Below are positions 56,209-64,000 of a stretch of 64,000 nucleotides of DNA, in pieces. The stretch spans positions 2,058,945 through 2,122,944 of the forward strand of contig JARCOQ010000017.1 in NCBI GenBank assembly GCA_029207755.1. Direction: 5' to 3'. A program made the position numbers and the translations under genes. Each line of letters opens with the position of its first letter. The stretch's first letter is position 1. Below the pieces are notes generated by a model. It was given only the letters and a program-made list of their open reading frames with translations, did no database searches and had not been told where the DNA came from. The DNA is from Chamaea fasciata. Lineage: Eukaryota; Chordata; Aves; Passeriformes; Sylviidae.

Positions 56209-56710
56209 GCATTCCCAAACTGATCTTCCAACTGAGGTGAGGGCAGAGAGCACCAGCCCTGCTGAGAAAAGCAGTTTTTAGAGAAGAATTTGATCTGAAG
56301 ATCCTCCCACCCACACTGAATGGACTGAGGAGCATCCCATTACAGCTCTTTTTCAGAGAAGTTTTGTGTAGGATTTTTCCAGGACAGGCCTCTCACCCCT
56401 TCAGAGAAACCTTTTCCCTTTTCAGTGGAAAAAAAAAAAGGCAGAAAATAGAAATTATTGTCCCGTGCGTTTCTGATGATAAGTAAAGATTCTCGTGTGT
56501 CTCACACACAAAATGTGGTGATGCGTTGCCAGGATGTGGTGGCACAAAGGTTCGTGCTAATATTCAAAAAATACCTGTAAGCCGTGAGGAAATCAAATCG
56601 ACAGAAAAAACACAATTTTAAAAAAAAAAATTCCTGGAACTTTCATTAGAAATCCTCACCCACACAAAACCAGCCAAATTTTCCTGGGTTTTTCGCCTAT
56701 TTTTCAATAA
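56209..56710. other. Unique non-coding sequence
   Basis: Single-copy sequence with A-runs near 56430-56440 and 56619-56630. No gene was recognised. Confidence 0.5.
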
Positions 56711-56958
56711 GTTTTGTTGTGGTTGTTGTTTTGGTGGTGGTTGGGTTGGTTTGGTTTTTTTGTTTGCTTGTTTGTTTTGTTTCTTGGGGTTTTTTTTGCG
56801 GGGGGCTTTTTTTTTTATTTTTTTTTTGGTTTTTTTTTTTTTTTTTTTTGGTTTTTGGTTTTTTGGGGGGTTTTTTGGGTGTTTGCTTGTTTGTTTTGAT
56901 TTGGTTTTTTGGTTTTTTTTTTTTTTTTTTTTGCCTTTTTTTTTTTTTTTTTTTTTTT
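56711..56958. repeat. G/T-rich low-complexity island
   Basis: The plus strand is almost only G and T over about 250 bp (GGTTTTTT, TTGTTTGCTTG, TTTGGGGGG and long T-runs), ending in CCC. It resembles 29174-29365 and the reverse complements of 49846-49966 and 50497-50644. The lysine-rich and phenylalanine-rich ORFs are its translations. Confidence 0.92.
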
Positions 56959-58120
56959 CCCTCTGTAAAGAGCTGTTTAAATGGCTGACAGAATAATAAC
57001 CAGCAGCACCCGAGAGCGTCTCTTTGATTGCTGTCCCATGAGCTCCCAGGTAACTTTTTCCCACTGCAGCACAAAGGAGCCATTCAGGGCCCCACAAGGC
57101 CACGCTCAGAACAAACCCAGCCGGGAAACTTTGACCCCACGGCATGAAATCATAAATTGATATCACTTAGGGACAAATGCAGCATCTTGTCCCACGTTTA
57201 TTGCCTCCAACCGCAATAAAATAAAGATAAATGGGAGGGATGAAAGGCTGCTGGTGGGGCTGATCATATCAACACCTGAGTGTTAGATAGAGTCCAAAGA
57301 AAGCAGAGTCCAAAGAAAGCTGAGCCCAGGGCGTGCAGGGACAGGGATGTGTCATCTGCCTTCTAGACAAAGCTTTGAATAGATTAAAAACCACTTCATA
57401 TTAAAAAAAAAAAAACAACAAACCTTTTAATTCTCCTTCTGAGGCTTCCTGTTAAGGCATTCTGGTCCTGCAGCTCTACAACCCTGAAAAATGAAACTAC
57501 AACATCGCTGCTATTTTTGGGGCTGTTTTTCAAGAACTCACAGGTGGTTCTGGGACACGGCAGAAACTCGAGACCGAATCTGCAGAGCTCTGAGTTTCTC
57601 AGGTTGTGCTCTCAGGAGCCTGTGGTGCCCTCAGAAAGTGGAACCAGTGCCTTGGCATTTTGGAGAGCGGCTGCAGAGACCTCCTGGCATTTTGATTTGC
57701 ACAAATGCGTTTTGTTCTCCGCCTTGAAGGGCTTCAGGACTTTTTTGAAACGGTGGAAATGGCAGATTCGGGATGCGCTTTTTGGCCTCTTTTCCCCATC
57801 CACCCAGCCTGGCTGGGAGGTTCTGTGTGGCACAGTGGGGGATCCTCCACCTGCAGGTTAAAAACTCAAGGTAATGAGTGAAAAAAAATGGGTGAAAAGT
57901 GTAAAGCACTAAACTGCAGACAGCCCACCTTGATAAGGAAAAGCGAATCAAAAATCCCATTTCAGAGGGATAAACTGTGCAATCAAGGAAAAACCGTGTT
58001 GTAACAACTGGGATTTTAATGTCCTGAAGACATCAAGAAGAGAGGATGAGGAGGCCACCTAATGATTTACTTTCCTAATTTCAGAACGTGCCTTGCACCT
58101 TCTTTTCCCCCGGTGAGAAT
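56959..58120. other. Unique non-coding sequence
   Basis: Contains a two-copy 16-bp tandem AGAGTCCAAAGAAAGC at 57289-57320 and an A12 run near 57401. No gene was recognised. Confidence 0.5.
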
Positions 58121-58560
58121 CCATTATTAATATTTACAAGCAATTCTCCAGCAAGCAGGTAAAGGCTCACAATCAAATGAAATTACTGTGCTCCTGATGG
58201 CACTCCGTGAAGACGAACACTTTATTAGGGAACAAAAGCTTCCAGAGAGATTATTTAATGAGAAGTGCATCAGTTTCTTTAATACTTCCACGGTAATTGC
58301 TAGTGAGACAATTATTTTCCTTGCCCAGCGCTTCTCCCTCCCCTAGTGAGCCCTGTTGTACTCAATGCTTAGAGCATGATGTAATTATTCAGAGTTCATT
58401 AATAGACAATATTTCTTGTCCTTTCATTAAGCCAGATCTGTGCATCTGTTTGAATAAGGGTATATAAATCAGCAGCCCTGCAGCACAGAGTTTATATTAT
58501 TTTGTTGAACTGTTGAGAACAATCTGAGCCTGGCACTCTTCAATAAACGGAGGAAACCTG
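58121..58560. promoter_or_regulatory. Candidate regulatory block with TATA-like core
   Basis: Repeat-free, ORF-poor, AT-rich stretch. It includes TATTAATATTTACAAG near 58126-58141, a GATTATTTAATGAG-like word near 58250 and TTCATTAATAGAC near 58395. A consensus TATATAAA lies at 58461-58468, with GC-richer sequence about 10-30 bases downstream. It could be a TATA promoter of a non-coding transcript on plus or an AT-rich enhancer. No downstream exon is recognised. Confidence 0.33.
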
Positions 58561-61500
58561 ACTCTGGTGGCGTGAGCAAACCTCTATCTCTCAGCACATC
58601 TGCTCCACTCCACTTTCCCACAAGTCAGGCAAGGACAGTAATTCCCCAGCCCTCGTAGGGAGCTCTGAGAATTTAGTGCTGAGCAATAATAAATTACTAA
58701 TACTCTTTTGAAAGCCCTGCCAGGCAGTGCTGAGCAGTGATAAGACACGATGATAAGGCAAGAGGGACAGAGGGACGGGTGCCTCTGCAGTCCCAGGGGA
58801 TTTTTGGTCCCAGCAGGGGAGGAGCTGTGGCAGGGTGTTGGAACCCCGGGCACTGAGAATTCCAGGCTTTCTGTGCTGACAGGCACTGAGCCCCAGACAA
58901 ACACTGCATTGACCTGAGGCCGTGGAAAAGGCTCCCGAAATTGAGTGACAGCGCTGGGATTGTGGGTGTGGGGTTTGTGAGATATCACAGGGTGGAAAAC
59001 TTAGAGCTTAAGGGTTTAGGATACAGTAATATAGATGTAAAGCAAGATGGAGGATTTAGGGCAGAGGCTGAGTACTTTTCCACCTTCATCTTCATGGGTG
59101 TGAGTGGTGTTTGCAATTGGGTAGAAAAATCCTCATTGCAGCCACGGGTGGTTGGTTATTGGGTTAAAAGTAAAAATAATTTAGGTGCCATTTCATAAAT
59201 AGAGAGTTCATCCTTAAAAGGCCTTGTAAAAAAAGAGATGGAGGCCATTTTTTACTTTGTTAGCCAGAACTCACAGCTTGTGAGACTGCAACAGAGATAA
59301 GAATTAATAAACATGAACTGCATGTCTCGAGCATTTAATCCCAACTGTGACAGAAAAGAAGAAAAAACCAGCAGCAGTGACCAGCATCCTGGGGTGTCTT
59401 TTGCCACCCTTTCCACCACAAGACTTCTCTGAAAAGTCTTTCCAAGAGGAAGCCAAGAGCTCCTGCGGGGATTTATGTGGCTGGAAGCAGCAGTGAAATG
59501 TTTCAGCCACACTCCCGCTGGGGGATGCCAGGTTTGGATGAGGTTAAGGAGAACCAAAAAGGTTCAAAAGGCAAAACCAAAAGGGCAAATCAGGGAAGTG
59601 CTCCCGTGGGTAACAGACACAGCATCAGCTCCACAGGCAGTTCAAGGCACCTGCTGCAGCCTGAAATACCAAACCAGCCTTGCCCCCTTGGCTGAGCTCT
59701 GCACATCAGCAGTGACCTCATCCTGTGATTAAAGACGGCGTGCACCAATTTCTCTAAAAGCTCATAACTCTCCTCAAGACGAATTTCCAGCTCTGGAGCC
59801 CTTTTCGTCCCATAAAGCCCCAGCCCTTTTTCAATTCAAGCAGCCAGAACGGTGGGGAAAGCCGCGCTGATGCTGGGCAGGGAATCAGGGGAATTTCTCC
59901 TCGGTGTTCCACGGGGGGCCAGGATTTGCCGCCAGCAAGGAGAGAAAAGAAGGTCCCAGCTCCCTCTGCAGCAGGATCACTGCACAGATCACCCCGAGTT
60001 TCCCTGGATTGGTTTTGCATGCGAGGGGCTGATAAAGATCTTTTCCTCCAGTTTCATGTTTGCGTGGTATTCTTGTGTAATGGCCAAACGTGTTTGGTTA
60101 CAGATCCCTCTGTCTGGCCTGATTCATGCCCTCCTCTCTGGACCCCACCAGGGAATCTGGGAAGCTTTTGGTGCTTTTTAGGCCACTTGTTGCATGATCT
60201 GGGCTGTCATTCTCTATTTCAGCTGCGGATTGCTCAAAGCCCAGTGGTCTGCGCGTTGCTCAAGGGTTTGCTCAGCTTCTCTGCTCTCCAGAGCAGCTTT
60301 TCTCTGAATTGCTACTGAAACCAATTTCAGGAATAATCAGCTGTTACAAGACTTTACTGGAGAAATCCCAAAGTCTCCTCAGCCAAGGATTCCAAGCTCT
60401 GTCTGTGCAGGGAACCAAGAAAAGCACAGCTGTTACCAGCTCCAGATACTTTGGGCTTGTGAATTCCCTATCAGCCTTTCCAGTGAGCAGGAAAACCGGG
60501 ATGTTTGTCCAGGTTTAAAAGGAGGAGGCAGCACTGAAAAAAGCAGAATGTGCCAGGATTCCAGCCCCAGTGTGAGGCAGTGTGGCAGCAAAGTCTCTCC
60601 TGGGGGACAAAGTCACCCCCAGAGTGGTTGGATGTCCATTAATTCCCCACAAACTGAAGAAAATAATCTCAGCACAAGGTGAGTTACACCCGTCCTGTGG
60701 AGCTGCTGCAGCCTGGAGAACCTGGGCACGCCAGGCACGGAAAGGTGATTAAATAAAGTCACTTGGATGTGACATCCCCATAGAGACTGTTGCTGCAGCA
60801 ACAAGACCTTTAGTTCCTCGAGTCACTTGAAGATAAATAATTCCAGGAAAAGGAGATTCTGCTTCCCAAGCCCTTGTGAGATGTCCCAAAAAAAGCACAA
60901 TTCACCTGAGGAGAACTGGGGATGAGTGGTGGTGTACACATCCAGCAGGTGTACCGGGCTGTAATCATCACTTTTTTCTTGACCCTTATTCTGAGGCAGC
61001 TCATCATCCTCTCCAGTACCAACCACCCCCTAAAAAAAACCCAAATACCAGAGGAAAAGAAACCAGTGCAGTTGGCTACAATGTCCTATTTCGAATGGCT
61101 GATAGAGAAATGGGGGTGGGAAATGAAAAGTGTATTTATTGCTGATTCTCACGATGAGATTTGACAGATAGCATTTGCCTCCAACCTTTCAAGCCAGAAG
61201 TGGAACAGATGTTCATGAAAAGCCAGTTAATTTCCTGCCATTTGTGAACTGATTAGAAACTGAAACATTAGCACACTGACACTTCTTTATTTTTAATCTT
61301 GCTGGTGCTTTGAAAGGAAAACAACCACCGGGAGCTAAGGTCTGGTTTTCAGACAGGAATAGCTGCACATTTTGATTTCCTCTTTTAACCCCAAACCTCG
61401 CTGTTAAGGAAATGGGGAAAAGCCAACCTGAGGCTGCACAGGCAGTCACAGCTTGGTGCTGGTGCAGCTTTGCCAGGGAATGAGGAAGAGGAGGAGGCTG

Positions 61501-62220
61501 AGCTTCCACACACCCCTGGCTCCTGTTACAGCTACTAAGTCCATGCACAAAGGCCCTACAACCGGTTTCCAACAGCGAGTAAACAGGCTGGTATGCTCGT
61601 GCAGGTCACTGTCAGAAACAAAGTGTTCTGCCCCGCAGGGAGGAACAAGGAATGAGGAACCCTCCTGGTTTTAGTTTTCAGCGCTGTTGTCACTGAGCCT
61701 CTGCTCTGAGAGCTCCCAGACCAGAAATTCAGGCCCAAATACAAATATGGTTAAAGCAGGTTTGATTCTGTTCAACACCGAACCATGGCTCCAGGTCTAA
61801 ATCGAGGGAACAACGTTTGTGGACTGCACTGAATCCCAGTGGGAGAACTTTGGGCATGCATTATCAGTTCTTGATACTTTCCCTGCCCCAAGAAAGAGGA
61901 TTTTACTCTCTTGACTCAGATGGAGCACGTCACTCAAAAGTAAAGCCGGGCAGAAAGTCCCTGACAGAGCAAGGTTTTGTTGGGCAATCACAGTTTGCCG
62001 AGCCTGGGATCTGTTATTTCAAACATCCTGGGTTTGACGAGGCTGGGGCAGCTCCAACCGCGGCCTGGGGCAGCTGCTGGGCCACTGCAGTTCTGCCTTT
62101 TCCCTGCTGTCCTTGTCAATATTCCTGGAGGGCTGTGGAGCCAAATTAAAAAAAAGAAACCAAAAATCTCCATCTTCTCGGCACCCAAAGCAAGTTGGGA
62201 ATGAGCGACCAAACCAAATC
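58561..62220. other. Unique non-coding sequence
   Basis: About 3.7 kb with no recognised gene, mobile element or long simple repeat. ORFs are short and overlap on both strands. Composition is mixed, with AT-richer parts at 58980-59290 and 61080-61300. Confidence 0.5.
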
Positions 62221-62242
62221 AAAAAAAAAAAAAAAAAAAAAA
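62221..62242. repeat. Poly-A tract (A22)
   Basis: A22 followed by further A-rich words (GGCAAAAAAAGGGAAAGGAA). No recognisable retroelement body lies upstream. Confidence 0.95.
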
Positions 62243-62415
62243 GGCAAAAAAAGGGAAAGGAAACAAACAAGGGAAAGGAAACCTTGTGAATTGCAAACCC
62301 TCCTTTTCAAGGCAGCTGTACTCAGGAGTAATTCCATCCGAAGGAAACAAGAGCTCCGTGTTTAAAACTGGGATTTAAGAGGAAAATCGGTCAGGAGAGA
62401 TTCTGACCAATGGCC

Positions 62416-62555
62416 AATATGATATATATTATATATATAAAAATATAAATATATAATATATATAAAGCATATAATATATAACGTATATAACATACCACAT
62501 AAATAAATAAATAAAATCTAATATATAATATATTTTATATAGAATACATTTTATC
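62416..62555. repeat. (TA)n-rich low complexity
   Basis: ATATATTATATATATAAAAATATAAATATATAATA-type sequence, given here only as a pattern of TA, AAATA and TAAA words over about 140 bp. Confidence 0.9.
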
Positions 62556-63560
62556 TATTTTTCCTAAGCTGCACTTACATCCACAGCTGGAAAGGCACGT
62601 GATTTCAAGCGTGGAGCACAAACTTTGCTTATCACCAGCCTGAGCAGCACAAATGTGCCCAGACAGAGGGCTCAGGGAGCAGTGGGCTGAGCCCAAGCTG
62701 TGTGTGCTCATGTGTCCCCACACGTGTGTGTGCACGAAGGCAGGGTGCAGAAATCACAGAAACGCAAAGCTGGCGACTTGAATTCCATTAAAAATTAAAA
62801 AGTAATCTATTGAAAAGCACCAAGAGGACAACAAGAGGAAGGCTGGATGAGTGCGACTTGACCAAACTATGACTAAGGGAGGATATGACAACAGCTTTGT
62901 GTCAGCAAAGTTCCACGCCGAAAAACAAAAGTTTTGTTCCCTCCATCCTTGCCCCCAAGGTGAGCCTCTGGAAAGGTCGGGTTGTTTTGCCGCCCGAGTT
63001 TCACGTTTTAGCAACAGGTGGTTGGGTTAATCCTCAAAACCAACCCTCGGCACACACACACACAAAGCCGGGCTCATTCTGAACGCTGCTTTTGCTGCTC
63101 GGAATCACCAACACACCCAACAGCTTAAAGGTTATGAAACCTCGGCGGCGAAACTCTCCTGAGCAGCGGGGATGTTACACAAACCATCCCCTCCGTGCTT
63201 TATCCTCAACCTCCAGGCCACACCCTGGCTTGGAATCGATCCCGGGAGCCGAGCTGCTGTCAGCAGGACAGCGCACGTAAAGTTAAAATAAATTTAAATT
63301 CGAGTAACTGGCTCGCTGAAGGCAGAGGTGTTGTTATCTCCCGGAATTTTCAGCCCTCCTGCTAAAATCGCGCAGTTCCCCTTTAAATTCCTTCCCTTGA
63401 GCCGCTTTCGAGTTTTCTCTTTATTTTTTAATTCCTTTCTTCTTCTTCCTACTTCTACCACCACTCCTCTGCTTCCTCCCTCTCCTGGGGGAGGGGAAAG
63501 GGAAGAACAAATGCTTTGTTGTTGTTCCCTTCCCCCAGCCTGTGAAGTTTGCTTCTCATT
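62556..63560. other. Unique non-coding sequence
   Basis: Single-copy sequence with short (CA)n at about 63050-63064 and pyrimidine-rich 63415-63485. No gene was recognised. Confidence 0.5.
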
Positions 63561-63740
63561 TCCCCCTGGAAAATGGCTTTTCCTCCCGGAAAACAGCATT
63601 TCCCCCTGGAAAACGGCATTTCCCCATGGAAGACACCACTTCCCCCTGGAAAATAGCATTTCCCTTTGGAAAACAATATTTCCCCCTGGAAAACAGCATT
63701 TCCCCATGGAGGACACCACTTCCCCCTGGAAAACAGCATT
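63561..63740. repeat. 20-bp minisatellite, nine units, with 80-bp higher-order repeat
   Basis: Nine consecutive exact 20-bp units of the type TCCCCCTGGAAAACAGCATT start at 63561 and every 20 bases to 63721. The fourth and eighth units share a distinctive variant (TCCCCATGGA with GACACCACT), and the units before and after them match too, giving an 80-bp (four-unit) higher-order period. A 20-bp period shifts frame each unit, so ORFs in several frames on both strands stay open through it. Confidence 0.97.
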
Positions 63741-64000
63741 TCCCGAACCATTGGAAGAAACGCTGTGATTTTTAATTGACAGTTGGGCGTTTGAAAAAGA
63801 GACTGGCAAGGGGGAGAAAGGCAGATTTTGTGGGAGAAAGGATGAATCAGTTTTGGGGTTTTATTTGTTGCCAGACACGGGATGGGGAGTGGGACCCTCA
63901 TCCCTCCCAGCGAGGACAGCCCAGAGACCCCAAACCTCTGAGAAGTGACAGGAGCCACCTCGGCTCCATCTCCCTCCTTTGGAGGCCTTGGAGCGTTTTT
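63741..64000. other. Unique non-coding sequence to window end
   Basis: Single-copy sequence. No feature was recognised; anything crossing the edge cannot be judged. Confidence 0.5.

Noticed and set aside
56618..57166. 182-codon lysine-rich minus ORF
   Set aside because: Translation of the G/T island complement, not a basic nuclear protein.
63294..63809. 171-codon minus ORF and 146-codon plus ORF with repeated peptides
   Set aside because: Generated by the 20-bp minisatellite, whose units are stop-free in several frames.

Overview
The window looks like nuclear DNA of a bird, most likely a songbird. The evidence is at least seven CR1 LINE 3'-end fragments carrying the avian CR1 tail signature (a CAGAATCCC/GGGTTGGAAG-type terminus in antisense), one retrovirus-like solo LTR of the kind common in passerines, many short A/T homopolymers, and small lineage-specific minisatellites. 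I could not place the locus by gene content.

I found no protein-coding gene, rRNA or tRNA that I can support. The open reading frames are mostly chance ORFs in GC-rich stretches or ORFs running through repeats. The longest (44329-45141) resembles no family I know. The window therefore reads as intergenic or long-intron sequence. Several AT-rich, low-repeat blocks have the texture of candidate conserved non-coding regulatory DNA: about 0.5-1.0, 7.4-8.8, 13.6-14.2, 26.4-26.7, 33.0-33.7, 37.35-37.9, 41.4-41.7, 42.8-43.3, 52.2-53.1 and 58.1-58.6 kb. Such a layout is typical of deserts around developmental regulators, but that is inference, because conservation cannot be measured here.

Layout. 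0-6.5 kb: unique sequence, two CR1 fragments and a 30-bp minisatellite. 6.5-14.2 kb: AT-rich candidate regulatory blocks and microsatellites. 14.2-18.6 kb: two copies of an unclassified repeat ('family C'), one carrying a ~270-bp pyrimidine tract, plus a ~170-bp tandem triplication whose units look like small exons. 18.6-24.9 kb: CR1 fragments, a pentanucleotide array and GC-rich unique DNA. 26-33 kb: two short dispersed families (A, B), with one A copy sitting inside a CR1 fragment. 33-46.5 kb: candidate regulatory blocks and GC-rich unique DNA. 46.5-47.0 kb: solo LTR. 48-57 kb: C/A-rich and G/T-rich low-complexity islands, a T40/A19 inverted pair and a sense CR1. 58-64 kb: a TATA-bearing candidate element, AT-rich arrays and a 20-bp minisatellite with 80-bp higher-order structure.

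All boundaries were read by eye and may be off by several bases. Family names beyond CR1 and 'ERV-type LTR' are my own labels.
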